64,000 bases of DNA from Eleusine coracana subsp. coracana. Its lineage: Eukaryota; Streptophyta; Magnoliopsida; Poales; Poaceae. Below the pieces are notes generated by a model. The model saw nothing but the letters and a program-made list of their open reading frames with translations. It made no database searches and was not told where the DNA came from. Each line of letters starts with the position of its first letter. Position 1 is the stretch's first letter. The DNA is taken from NCBI GenBank assembly GCA_032690845.1, contig CM064434.1, positions 30,339,069 through 30,403,068 of the forward strand. Direction: 5' to 3'. Shown piece after piece: positions 35,241 through 45,800 of this stretch. The position numbers and the translations under genes are program-made.

Positions 35241-36103
35241 AGAGAGCAATGAACCCTGAAGTTGAATACTACACTTTTGGGCAAGATAATAAATTGAAAG
35301 TTTTCCCGGAAAATACTTTTAAATTCAAGCCTAAGAATCATATTTTCATAGATGAAGTACAACAATGTTTACTGGACAATTTCTGGTATCATTACAACAA
35401 TAAGAAGGAAGATAAAGGGTACTATTTGGCTATATTAAATAGCCTTTCAGAATACTTTCATATGATTAATGGAATGCTACCATCATCTGAATGCCCAAAG
35501 AGAATACAATCAAGACCTTTATATGTGATATTTAATGGAAAACGACTAGGAATATATACATCCTTTGAAGAAATTGTGATCCTAAAGAAAGACATGGAAA
35601 GAAGAAGGTTATCTCCATCATTCGCAAAATACATGGATGTTGATGAAGCATTGGCCAAAGCAAGAATGGCTATAGGACCAAATTATTATATTGAACCATC
35701 TGCAAAAGAATATATACAAAGTTACAGGCTGGTTCAAAAAAAGAATAATAACACCTTTGAAGGACAAATTATAACAAAATCGAGAGAGCCAATTGGAATA
35801 AAGGCTAAAGAAGAAGGTACTACACCCATGAAGTTGACATACAAAGAATGTTTAACAAAAGAAGTTGATCCCTTGGATGGAGAATATATTGATTGGAAAC
35901 TAGAAGAAAAATTTGAATTAATAGCACCTGAATGGAAGAAAGAAATAAAAGAAGATATTATGAAAGAGCTAAGAAAGAAAATAAAAGAAAAGTTTGAAGA
36001 AATGCAAAAGTCATATGATGACAAAATTGCCAACTCATTCTTAGATGAAGATATTATGGATATTGGAGGGCATGGGCAACCTCCAGAACCCGAACAGAAT
36101 TAG
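35237..36103 (+). CDS. Viral ORF with viroplasmin (TAV)-like domain
   Basis: 288 codons, intact. ATG at 35237 overlaps the polyprotein TGA (ATGA), an arrangement that favours termination-coupled reinitiation. Residues about 92-145 contain PLYVIFNGKRLGIYTSFEEI followed by a DVDEALAKARMAIG helix, the pattern of the caulimovirus viroplasmin / RNase H1 N-terminal hybrid-binding fold. The C terminus is charged and helical (KELRKKIKEKFEEMQKSYDD). In caulimoviruses the viroplasmin protein transactivates translation and forms inclusion bodies; tungro and badnaviruses are described as lacking it. The similarity is judged by eye. The alternative is a tungro P46-type protein of unknown fold. Confidence 0.65.
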   Translation: MKRAMNPEVEYYTFGQDNKLKVFPENTFKFKPKNHIFIDEVQQCLLDNFWYHYNNKKEDKGYYLAILNSLSEYFHMINGMLPSSECPKRIQSRPLYVIFNGKRLGIYTSFEEIVILKKDMERRRLSPSFAKYMDVDEALAKARMAIGPNYYIEPSAKEYIQSYRLVQKKNNNTFEGQIITKSREPIGIKAKEEGTTPMKLTYKECLTKEVDPLDGEYIDWKLEEKFELIAPEWKKEIKEDIMKELRKKIKEKFEEMQKSYDDKIANSFLDEDIMDIGGHGQPPEPEQN

Positions 36104-36179
36104 CCCATCAAATATAAATAAAGACTCAAAATATTGAGAATTATGGTCTCAAATGCGAAAGCGTGGTGAGACTCATATA

Positions 36180-37423
36180 CTCATAATAATACTGAGAACT
36201 GAGAATGATAATACTCATAAAAATATTGAGAGTGATACTCTCAAATAGGAAGCGTGGCGTGACCCTATAAAAGTTAAGCTCAAAATAATGACATAGTAAC
36301 ATAATCCTGCAAGGCACGTTCGTGCAAGACAAAGGAACTATAGACCAAATCATGAGGCAAAAAGAATAAGAAGGCAAAAGGTTACTATTAATAGTACATT
36401 GCGTGTCCAGGCTATGCATAAAGACAAGTAGCCTAAGTCATTGTGAGCCATTGAGGGAGAATATTATCATGCAAGGCCACCAGAAGGAGAAAAAGGAGTA
36501 CGCACTGAGTGTCCTTGATACAGGAAGATGGAGGATACGTGTGTCCTTCATATAGGAAGATGGAGGTTACGTGTGCTAAATAAACAGGAAGGGAGTACCG
36601 CTCGCTCGACTATAAAAGGAGGACCTTGGCTTCGGAAGAACAACACCCATCACAGAGTCACCAAGCCATCCACTGCAATCCTCGAGAGCGCTCTTCCGCC
36701 TCCGCCACCAAGTAGTAGTAGAATCCACTTGTAAAATAGAGAGTGTAACTCCACTGTAAAATAACGCCTATAAGGTAATTTTCTTTCTTGTGTTTAAGTG
36801 TTCGGGGGTTTCCCGAAAGGGAAAACCATATGTAAGCTATATTTGTGGAAATGAAGTAATGTTGTCTTTAAAAATCCTTGATATGATCTAGTTCTTGCAT
36901 ATGAATTAAGTTTTTATGCCAGGGACCCTATAGGAGAAACCTCTATGGTGTAGTCCTCGTTTTAGCCTAGAATCATGGCGTTAGGGAGGACCCTGTGTGG
37001 CCGTGGAGAAGTGTTCCCTTCGGGTGGAACTGCCTGGGGAGACGATAAAAGCTTTCTGCATATGCTTGTGACTAGCTAATATGGGGAAAGACTTCGTTAC
37101 TTCTGAAACAAATTAGCGAGAAGTGTGGTGAGTACCGAGTAGGATTTTTACACCTGAGAGCTTATACCGCCCGGCAGTCCGATTGGCCTCGCCAGCCTAA
37201 GCAAAGATCCTGAAAGAAGAATAATATTAGCAAGATGCTTAATATAATCGAAGACGTCGCTGTCCGAATAGTAGTGCACAGGAATCTAAATAGTAGTAAA
37301 TAGTTATTCAAATAGTGCTGAAGCACTAGGTGAGTGCATACTCCGCCGTACTAGTGGGCTTGCACTGTAGAAATTCTGAATTTGAATAGTAACCAGAATT
37401 TGAATAGTATCCTGAATATAAAT
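36180..37423 (+). repeat. Right terminal repeat of the viral genome
   Basis: Copy of 28151-29394, ending at CCTGAATATAAAT. TATA box at 36610-36619. About six differences from the left copy, roughly 0.5 percent. The copy closes the 8029-bp unit and shows that a circular or concatemeric genome integrated. Confidence 0.92.
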
Positions 37424-37692
37424 ATCATTACTTCTGAAACAAATTAGCGAGAAGTATGGTGAGTACCGAGTAGGATTTTTACACCTGAGAGCTTATACCG
37501 TCCGGCAGTCCGATTGGCCTCGCCAGCCTAAGCAAAGATCCTGAAAGAAGAAGAATATTAGCAAAACGCTTAATATAATCGAAGACGTCGCTGTCCGGAT
37601 AGTAGTGCACAGGAATCTAAATAGTAGTAAATAGTAATTCAAATAGTGCTGAAGCACTAGGTGAGTGCATACTCCACCGTACTAGTGGGCTT
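37424..37692 (+). other. Viral leader fragment C
   Basis: Restarts at a position equivalent to about 29067 and stops at ...ACTAGTGGGCTT (equivalent to about 29334), where it meets Tat2 DNA. It has its own substitutions against both terminal repeats, so it is a separate viral molecule or variant. Confidence 0.85.
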
Positions 37693-38293
37693 ACCACCTT
37701 ACCAGTTGGTTTATGGGCATGAAATAGTATTACCATGGGAAACAAATCTGGGGTCCAGAAGAATGGAGATGCAAGATCAGTTGACAGTCGATGATTATAC
37801 GCAAGTTATGCTGGATGAGTTGGAAGATGTACTGCAGCATCGGACGAGGGCCTTAGAAAGACTTCAAGAGAATAAAGCTCGTGTGTCCAGATTTTATAAC
37901 AAAAAGGTAGTGCGCAAGAATTTTTTAGAAGGAGATCTTGTCTAGAAGTTAAATATGCCCATCGGCTCTAGAGATAATCGTTTTGGAAAATGCTTACCAA
38001 CATGGGAGGGTCTGTTTAAAGTGAGCCGATGTACACTAGGCAATGCATATTTTTTTATAAGGATTAGATAGAGAAGAGTTTGGGAGAGCAATTAATGACA
38101 AATATTTGAAGAAGTATCATCCAAGCGTTTGGATTGACTCGTGATCCCGTTGCTGACCGCGGCCTATGTTTTGAGTATCAAGTTGAAGTGGTGAAAGCTG
38201 ATGGTGGTGCGTCGACTTCAGATGGCCGCTATTGAGAATATCACCCTTAGCAGGAAAATATAAAGAAAAAAAGCGCAACATGCAAAAACAGGA

Positions 38294-38296
<3 letters not shown>
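37693..38296 (+). repeat. Duplicate of the Tat2 integrase C-terminal/3' segment (copy of 26661-27264)
   Basis: Collinear with 26661-27264 at a constant offset of 11032, with no indels and about 21 substitutions. Both copies share the TAG in place of Trp in the integrase C-terminal domain (26911 and 37943), so both derive from the same defective element. A fusion ORF (37661-37945) begins in viral DNA and is not a gene. Confidence 0.9.

Positions 38297-38359
<63 letters not shown>
38297..38359. repeat. (AT)n microsatellite at the right side of the duplicated flank
   Basis: About 31 uninterrupted AT units, at the position equivalent to the TA tract at 27347-27404 on the left side. Confidence 0.95.
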
Positions 38360-38360
<1 letters not shown>

Positions 38361-39368
38361 CACGACTAGTCGTTGCAGCTTGTGCCGCGGGCTAGAGGGA
38401 GTCCGCCAGCGTCGGACGGAGCGGAGCAGACCACGAGGGCCATGGTACGCAGCTTACTCGTAGGTAATCAGTCTCATTGAGACCTATTCTTCTATGTCAG
38501 CTAGGGGATGAAGATGTAATTAACAGTATCCCATGCGCATTCCCTATATATACAACAAATGGCTATTGTTAAAAGATGAAGACAAGTCGATTACTCACAG
38601 GTAATCAGTCTCATTGAGACCTATTCTTCTATGGCAGCTAGGGGATGAAGATGTAATTAACAGTATCCCAAGCACATAAAAGGAGGTACAGGGAAGAAGG
38701 AAAAGATACATTAGCAGCTTCCTCATCGTCCCCTTCAAAGATGGCAGTGTCATTAGACATCACCCGCCGAACAAGGGAGAGGGGGGCCGCTCCGCTGATG
38801 CCATTCTAGACATCCGTGCCGCTATCCAGGGGCAGAAGAGCCAGTGGGTTGCCTTCTATGCAGGAGAAGCTGCAAACTTTGGATTGAAAGGAGGACTGTG
38901 GGGGCAAGATAAGGAAAAAGTATTAGCCATAGTACACTCAGTAGATTTGAAGATAAATGGTACTTTTCTATCAAAGCTCTCAGTAACAAACCCGTGGTTG
39001 AAGGTAGTAAACAAGATGAGGAAAAAAGGACTGGCAGAAGGATCTATTTATAGGACCTGAACTTGACCTTTGGGGAATCCAAACGCCGCTCCAAGTTGAT
39101 CGGTGGGAACCCAAGGGAAAAAGATAAGCATGAGGATAGTCAAAAGGTAATACCAGCAGTCAAGACGACGTAGGAAATGGCAGGCCACAATTAAGGGTCA
39201 TGAGTGGTTGGATGGTGTACTGAAGATGCGACCTGACTAGTGGGTGGTTCCCGATTGATTGCATTTTGTTAAAATCTAAAGCGGCAGGTTGGTAAATGAG
39301 GCGCACAATGAACGAGGAGGTAAAGTTCAACACATGAAGTATTTCGTACCCCAGACTCGGGGGGCATT
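38360..39368 (+). other. Tat2 3' internal region with polypurine tract
   Basis: No supported ORF. A 71-bp direct repeat (38461-38531 and 38601-38671, spacing 140) contains the short palindrome AGTCTCATTGAGACCT. The polypurine tract ACTCGGGGGGCA at 39355-39366 ends just before the LTR. Confidence 0.6.
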
Positions 39369-39660
39369 TGTTGGCACCAAAATTTGACCGGTCCTCGTGA
39401 TCAACCGCGTGGAGTGAGAATCGGCCAAAGTCAACGGAGTTTAATGGCCGAAGGGAATAAAGTGGGCCCATTAGGGTTATTTTATCTTCGTATATTTTTA
39501 GTTTAGATTTAGTTTAGAAATAAACCAAGTTGGTTTGTTTAAGAGTCATGACCGAGTCGATCGGAATCCCTTGCATGGGGTTATAAATATGCAATAGGGT
39601 CTGCATGAGAAAAATAACACTTTTGTTCAATACAATTTGACGCATCGCCAACCTTTCCTA
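39369..39660 (+). repeat. Tat2 3' LTR (end approximate)
   Basis: Starts TGTTGGCACCAAAATTTGAC directly after the polypurine tract. A TATA-like GGTTATAAATATG at about 39578-39590 is followed by leader-like DNA to about 39660. The exact end is not determined because no second LTR is in view. Confidence 0.6.
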
Positions 39661-40560
39661 ATATGCAATAGGATCTAACATGACTATCACACCATATACA
39701 AAGCACATGACTATCACACTTGTATAAGGATAAGGCATAAGGAATAAAGAAGATAATAATATCAATAAAGTAAATAAGTCGTACAAGAGAGGACTAGAGT
39801 AGAACTAACTCGAATGCTCTCCAAGACTAGGTCGAGGACCTCAAGACGACTCTTCTCTCTCCTAAACTTCACTAGGACCTAAAGATTAAGTGTAATGCTA
39901 GAGAATGGATTCTTCTTGGTATGTGTTAAGAGTGGAGACACCCCCCTCCTTATATAGGGGTCTAAAGGTGGTTCTGAGGTCGATAACTCCCGTCCTAAGG
40001 GGGGCAACCACCTATGGAGAGTTAGTGGGAAACCGCCATAAGAAGTTGGGCCCCATTGGACCTACTCCTTGTTTAGTCAAATTGGGTTGTTCGGCCAAAT
40101 AGGGGTGGGGTCCAGTGGCCCCCCAACTGTACTGGCACACTGGTGGTTGGCCCCCTTGACTCCTCCACAGCTTAGGCCTTCTGTATATCGGTTTGGTACT
40201 ATAGGTGGGCCATTTGATCTATGGGAACCCCTATTGGCGAGCTCTGATTGGCCGGAGGTGCGCTTTCTCGGATCTTGCTCTATTTCTCCACTCTTTTTAT
40301 ATATATTCACTGCATGCACGTAAACCAAGAACAAGTGAAATCTTATTAATCCTAGCTAACATTCGTGTATGAGATGCTAAGCCTTCCCTTATTTGTGGCT
40401 ATATGGACAGCTGAAAATGGTACTTAACGATCGTCAACAGTATCTTGATGCCAAATGAGAATTAACTATCTATCTATCTTTTATTCTTAGTTTGTGAATT
40501 ATGAGATGTGATGGAACAGTTTGTAAAACTTATTTTATTTGTGACAACTATCTGTTTGAG
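39661..40560. other. Unclassified repeat-like DNA, possibly a minus-strand LTR fragment
   Basis: No supported gene. On the minus strand a TATA-like CTATATAAGG at about 39948-39957 is followed by leader-like sequence and a short tandem word (GTGTGATAGTCATGT twice, about 39680-39720). This suggests an LTR promoter but is not proof. Confidence 0.3.
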
Positions 40561-41390
40561 ACCTTAATATGTGATTTGTGAGCTTATTTTGTATCCATGC
40601 TTATTGTAATGGTGTATTGTTAGGTATCAATTTCTAGATGCATTTGCGTGAAATTATATATCATTTGCATTGTTTCTATCTCTTATGATGATTTTGTTGC
40701 AAATTGACATGTATGCATGGTGTTAGAGGGAGCTCTCACATTTGTTTCTTTAAATATGAGCACATGTTATTCTTGTTCACTATTGTTCACATGCACATAT
40801 TTAGGGGGAGCTCTACACCTCTTTTATTCATAAAATGAATCTTATTGCATATTTTTATGAAATCATGTTGTATTGTCATCAATCACTAAAATGAGGGAGA
40901 TTGAAACTGCATCTAGGCCCCTAATTTTATTTTGATGACTGGCATCAATACAATTAAGAGCGGACTAATGTTTTTATTGAGCATGTGTGTAGATGACTAT
41001 CTCAGTTTGATGAATAAAATGCATAGAAACAAAAAGGATAAAAGAAGATGGTCAATTGCTCCATGTTCTTTGTTTACTTGTTATTGCTTATCAACTTGGT
41101 TGTTAGGGTTAGCTTTGTTTTTCATAAGCTATCTTGGGTAGGTTGCATGCTAGATTTTTTTTCCCTACTTGTTCTGCTTCCTCTAGCTTATATTAGCTTG
41201 CACCTAGCTTGCCTTGTACTAGTTTCAACTTTTCGTCGGCGGATTTACTTTTCTAACTTGTGCCATCGAACAAATATGAGGACTTATCCTATGATCATTG
41301 GACAAGTCCAATACTGCGCGATTAACTTTTGTTATTAAGTCCATTTCAGAAATTATCGCCTATCCCCCCCCCCCCTCTAGGCAACTTTCA
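40561..41390 (+). mobile_element. 3' end of a SIRE/Maximus-type copia element with LTR 40902-41390
   Basis: The 3' untranslated part contains TTAGGGGGAGCTCTACA and GTTAGAGGGAGCTCTCACAT words typical of grass SIRE elements. The polypurine tract ATGAGGGAGAT precedes an LTR that begins TGAAACTGCATCTAGGCCCC (40902) and ends CCCTCTAGGCAACTTTCA (41390). A 12-C run lies at 41364-41375. No coding part of this element is present, so it is a truncated end. Confidence 0.65.
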
Positions 41391-41892
41391 CATACCACTT
41401 GCCGATGACTTGGCCTACATGCATGCCTCAAGGCTTCCGTTGATGAGCCATTGTTGATGACAGAGATGTCGTCGTAGGCTTCCCCGTGTTGAGGCCCGAA
41501 GTTGGAGAGGAGGTAGGCACGTTGTAAAGAACATCGTTGACCGAGTTGATGAAGATGTTGTATCAGCATCAACAGGTTGAAGATGGCCTAAACTTTCTTT
41601 GAAGAAGGGTGTCGTGGGGATGAATGACAAAACGATGAACGCCGGCTTGGTCAAGAAGGTGCTGACGTAGAGGCGGACAAGGCCGATGGAGTCCAATTGC
41701 GTTGGGGTGAAATGGAGGAGGAGCAGTAGGAGGTGGGGCAGTGGTCGACAAGGTTGGATCCGAGGTCACTTCATCGAATCTGACTCCGAGGAGTACAGAT
41801 CTAGCGAGAGGCGGCTAACAAGCTTGGCCTCACCGACGGCGGAGGGAAAATAGGTGGAAAGGGAGGTGAGCGGAGGGGGAGTGAAGGGGACC
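41391..41892 (-). other. GC-rich segment of unknown origin
   Basis: The minus strand has overlapping 60-90 codon frames with no recognisable domain. Composition resembles a grass 5' UTR or first exon. It continues beyond the CACTA insertion at 44243. Possibly a captured or decayed gene fragment. Confidence 0.25.
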
Positions 41893-42348
41893 CACTAGTA
41901 CAGACAGAGCCTACAGTGATGCCGGGATCTTTTTTTCAAATGGCGGTGGACCAAAAAACCACCACAAGGAAGTGCAAAAGTGACTTCAATGAAAATATCC
42001 GTCCTTGGGAATGAACACCAGTGGCGGTGGACGTTGATGTTAGCAAAAACCATCATCAAAATCAATACCGGTAGCTGCTTATGCTAATGCCAGTGACCTA
42101 GTGACCTTCAACACCAGTGGTGCTTTTGCTGACGACATCCATCTGTCACTATAATCCCAACTGGCCTATTCATTTCATCTCAAATTATATAGGTTATAAA
42201 TTTATACTATTTGACCTAGGTTTTTCTCCAAACTTCTCCTTTTCTCTTCCTCCGGTGCGCTGCTCCTCTCCCATTCTCTCTTCCTCTCCCTCTCGGTCTT
42301 CTTCTGCTAACACCAGCGTGCCACCAAGTCCCTCCATTCCTTCGCGCT

Positions 42349-43545
42349 CAGTGGCAGGCCCAAGATTTGAGGATTGTGTATTCAAAATTTGGAATGTTCA
42401 ATTTTTTTTTACAGCCTAAATGTGTATTCACAATGTCAATGTATGACTAAGTATCAACACATAGATATACTAAATCATCAACATATCAAAGTGACATCAC
42501 ATGACATAAATAGTAAAATGAAAAGAGAGCTTACAATTATAGCTTGACTTTACCATTCTTATAATACTCTAAAAGTAAGTGATGATGTTCTTGTTCTTAG
42601 CTTGCAAGAAGAATTTCCTTTCAATGAATGTCATCAAGCAACCTTAAGTACTTCTACCATATCTTGCATCTTAGCTTAGTTTTTTTTTCTTTTTATAAAA
42701 TTCATTGTAGGAAAGATCCTCTCAACACCAGTGACAACAGGGGAAAAAAGCATCAATTTGAGAAGTTTATAGACAATGTCATACCTAGAAACTTATGTAA
42801 CTAGCATCATAGATAACATCATGCAAGTTTATAGACTTCTCAAATCAGTAATTGCACTATTCTTCCTCTTCATCTTTCACACTAAAATTAAAATCATGCA
42901 AGTCACAGCGAGCCCCTGGTCACAAATCAAACAATCCCTAATACAATTAGCCAGTTAGGATTAGGATTTGCTTGCTTACTACTTACCAGCATGATGATTT
43001 GGGACTGGCTGAGATGGGCGCACGCTGTGCGGTGTTGCGGTGAGCGTCGGCGTCGCACCGTGGCTATGCCTGGCCGTGGCGGTGGCGCTCGATGCCGGCG
43101 GTGGCTCGGGGCTGAGCGCGGGCAGCGCTGCAGCGGATCTACGGGTGTTGGACGCCGGCAAGACGCAGGGGGCGCAGCCGAGCAGGTCAGCAGGGGCGGG
43201 CGGGTGCAGGGGCTCGGCTTGCACGCGCTCTGGTCGCTGGGTGCAGGTGAGGTGGCGGGTGATGCCAGGGGAGGCATGGGCGGTCTTCGGGCGACGCTGC
43301 GCTGGGGCTGGGTCCTGCTTCTACCAATGCTGAGGACAGACCAAATACAAATGGGCCAACTCTCATACTGGGCCAACAAGGTTGAGAGGGAAGTGGGCTT
43401 GTTTTGTTTGGATTTACTGGTAGTTTGTTTCTTTTTTCTTTTTTTGATATAAACATATATAAAATATACTATGTATAAAATTTCTATTGTCCAAAATAAT
43501 CTGTATTCAACTGAATACAGTTGAATAAAGGTAGGCCCGCCTCTG
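42349..43545 (-). mobile_element. hAT1: hAT element remnant inside CACTA1
   Basis: Left end CAGTGGCAGGCCCA and right end, inverted, CAGAGGCGGGCCTA. The flanking 8-bp duplication is TTCGCGCT (42341-42348) and TTCACGCT (43546-43553), one mismatch. It holds a hAT transposase scrap at 42676-42792 and a GC-rich block (about 43010-43320) without recognisable homology. Confidence 0.8.
42676..42792 (-). pseudogene. hAT transposase C-terminal dimerisation scrap
   Basis: Minus-strand reading YDIVYKLLKLMLFSPVVTGV followed by ERIFPTMNFIKR and a stop. This matches the hAT family dimerisation motif (L-P-V-x-T-A-T-x-E-R-x-F-S), with several substitutions. Only this short part remains, consistent with the terminal inverted repeats and the 8-bp duplication around it. 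Confidence 0.65.
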
Positions 43546-44242
43546 TTCACGCTTGTGGTAGTGAGATAGACGATGTCTGCGAGCTCCCTTTGCTGGAACA
43601 CGTGTGTGGCTTCGGCCTATGCGTGGCTCCGTTCAGTGGCAGTACAAAGCCTTGCCTCCCCTTGCCTTGTGCGCTGCTTCCCTCCCCAGCCCAATGCTGG
43701 TCTTCCTTCTCGCAAACTGCTTCCCTCCCCTTGCCTTGTGCGCTGCTCTACCGCCGGTCTCCCCTTCCCTCGCTCGCTACTCCCCTCCCCTTCCCTCGCG
43801 CGTCCCCAGCCTCTGTTTCCCTCCTCGTGTGCTGCCAGCCTCTCTCGGGCGTGGATCTGGCATTCTCAACATCGGGAGGCGGCGGCCTGGTAACCTTGAG
43901 GTAACGCCGGTGGCATGCGACTCCAGGAGCTGTGTAGCGAGGCTCGAGGCTGCAGGTACGGTGGTGGTGGGGCTGGGCCCGAGGCACCATCAGAAAGGGT
44001 GGGAGGGTGGGGGTGAGGCGGCGGTTGGCGGGCGGTATCGGCCCAATGATGAGCAGCAACCTTAGCTAGGGTTTGGTGCTGGGCTCGGCCCACCCTTTTT
44101 TTTTTTTAGTTTCCTCCCCTGGCAGTGGAAACCCACAGTCACAGGGACATTTGTGATTCCAGCGGTGAGGCCTAGCTGGGGGTGCTCAAACCCACTGAAG
44201 CCTTTTGTACTGCCACTCAAGGCTTGTTTTGCACTAGTGACC

Positions 44243-45475
44243 CTAATGCTACTTTATTGGAGCTCCCTCCCCTTGCCAAGAGCTCGCCGTAGACGAGTTA
44301 CATTACTTCGCTACATGTGAATGTGATCTTTGGAGCTTGCAGGTAGAAAAGATGCATTGAGTGCGTGGCAGCAGGTCGAACTGTGCCTCCCTCTCTATCT
44401 TTCGTTGTTTGGCATCTTCTCTTTTCTAGAAAGAAAAGTGCATGTGCATGACTTCACATTGGTTTCATGCCTAGCTAAAAAGTAGATATATATAGATATA
44501 CAGTTTCATAGTACTATATGGTGCTCGAGCAACAGCGATCATGTCTGCGTTCAAGGAAAGCATGCAGTATTACAACTCCAGAGTTGTTGCCAAAACATAT
44601 AGCAAAATAATAATGTTTGTGGGCGTGCTTTGGCGCTCACATGACACTCCTTGTGATATTGATACTTTTGCTTTATAATGTTCGAATAATCTCTGTTCCA
44701 CGGACGTAGCTGCTTGGTAGGCCCGTGGTAGAAAAAAAGATGGATGGAAAATATTGTAAAACTAGCAAAATGCTGTGCCTTGTTACGGTCTTTTTAAAAT
44801 ATATTTGACCAAGTTATCATATATTGCTTCAGACATACCATGTTTCTACCTTTTCTTTTTGTAAATAGAAAGAGTAATGATATATGGTAAACTTATTAAA
44901 AATATATCACATCAGAAAAAAAAATGTTAGTCCGTCAGATCACACATTGGTGTTATGTCAAGAAAATAATTACATAAACAAAAATAAAATGCTTTCTTGA
45001 TTTCAGAACAAACAGACACATGATTATTAATAATAACTCGAAACTTATTTTCAAATAAAATTTTGCAAAGAGCAGTACAACTGCCATGGATTGTACTTAG
45101 CTTAATATTGATCCAGTAATAAGCATATTCTCTTAAGAGCACTCTACAGCAAACGACACAACTTCTTGTTGGCATCCATGAACCAGTCCTCGACACAACC
45201 TGCTCTACAACAGTTTTTTCTTGGTGATCCAATAGTATTTTCTACATAGGAGGAAACCTAGTTTCAATTCTGTAGAGCAACAAGTTGAAAATGGAAAAAT
45301 TAGTTCCAAAAAAGAAGATGTAATGGATGAGAATAAGATACTTACTCTGTTGCAATAGCTATTGTAACTCGTTTGGAGACAGCGTGAGGGCTCAACTGTA
45401 CTACTCTGCGAGGAACATGATTCATTATTTGGTACCAATAAAATTCATCAAAGCTTTATCTTTTGCATGCTGCAG
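44243..45475. other. No confident gene
   Basis: AT-rich intergenic-looking DNA. A minus-strand stretch around 45438-45200 shows a possible GTAAGT...CTACAG intron (about 45342-45267) between short unknown frames, too weak to call a gene. Confidence 0.3.
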
Positions 45476-45800
45476 CCACTACAAGGTTTTAGGTATGTTG
45501 CAAGGCCCTGAAAATATTGCTATATGGGTATTTCCGTTGCGATAATAAACTATCACAACGATATCGTGTTGTGGGGAAGCGTCGTAAGTAGTTACGCTGC
45601 GATAGCACATTGCATCAATTTTTTTATCGTTGCGGTAGTTGTGGCTTGTTGCAATGCCATGTGGCACTGCATATAGGTGATATTGCAACGACAGCTGCGT
45701 TGCAGTAGGACAGATTCGCAACTACGTGCATCGTTGCTGTAATGGCTATTGCTTCAACGTTGCATCGTTGCAAATACGCAATACTGAAACGCTCTTGAGG
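45476..45800. repeat. CACTA-type left end with GTTGC subterminal repeats
   Basis: CACTACAAGGTTTTAGG at 45476 starts a 300-bp array of about ten GTTGC(A/G)A-type words in both orientations (for example near 45497, 45533, 45628, 45649, 45686, 45701, 45731 and 45758). Such dense subterminal repeats bind TNPA in CACTA elements. The matching right end was not found. Confidence 0.5.

Larger units (their letters stand above)
27405..37692 (+). mobile_element. Endogenous pararetrovirus array (Caulimoviridae; eRTBVL/Orendovirus-like)
   Basis: Three joined viral pieces: a leader fragment (27405-28148), a more-than-genome-length segment (28149-37423) whose ends repeat 1244 bp, and a second leader fragment (37424-37692). 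The repeat spacing (28151 vs 36180; 28581 vs 36610; 29281 vs 37310) is always 8029, giving the circular genome length. Gene content is Caulimoviridae: tRNA-Met primer site, movement protein, CP zinc knuckle, protease, RT, RNase H, viroplasmin-like ORF. There is no integrase, so entry was by host recombination. Its position at TA repeats fits what is published for rice tungro-like endogenous viruses. Genus assignment is inferred. Confidence 0.88.
41893..44239. mobile_element. CACTA1: non-autonomous CACTA element
   Basis: Left end CACTAGTACAGACAGAGCC and right end, inverted, CACTAGTGCAAAACAAGCC. The 3-bp target duplication ACC lies at 41890-41892 and 44240-44242. Subterminal GTGGCGGTGGA-like words repeat at 41940-42120. 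A hAT element (42349-43545) is nested inside. No transposase is encoded by the CACTA part; GC-rich frames at 43521-44065 have no recognisable domain. Confidence 0.85.

Noticed and set aside
37661..37945. 94-codon ORF across the right viral junction as a new fusion gene
   Set aside because: Its start lies in viral leader DNA and the rest is a broken Tat2 integrase tail. Chance open frame.
38775..39060. RNase H-like coding remnant in the Tat2 3' region
   Set aside because: Weak open frame without catalytic motifs; left as non-coding.
41395..41892. Proline-rich ORFs on the minus strand as a host protein
   Set aside because: No family recognised, and the reading frames overlap without preference. 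Composition alone does not support a gene.
42992..43452. GC-rich overlapping ORFs on both strands as captured host exons
   Set aside because: No recognisable domain or splice structure; reported only as an open question for CACTA1/hAT1.
45200..45440. Two-exon host gene on the minus strand
   Set aside because: Splice-like words exist, but joining gives a stop or needs an arbitrary phase, and no domain is recognisable.
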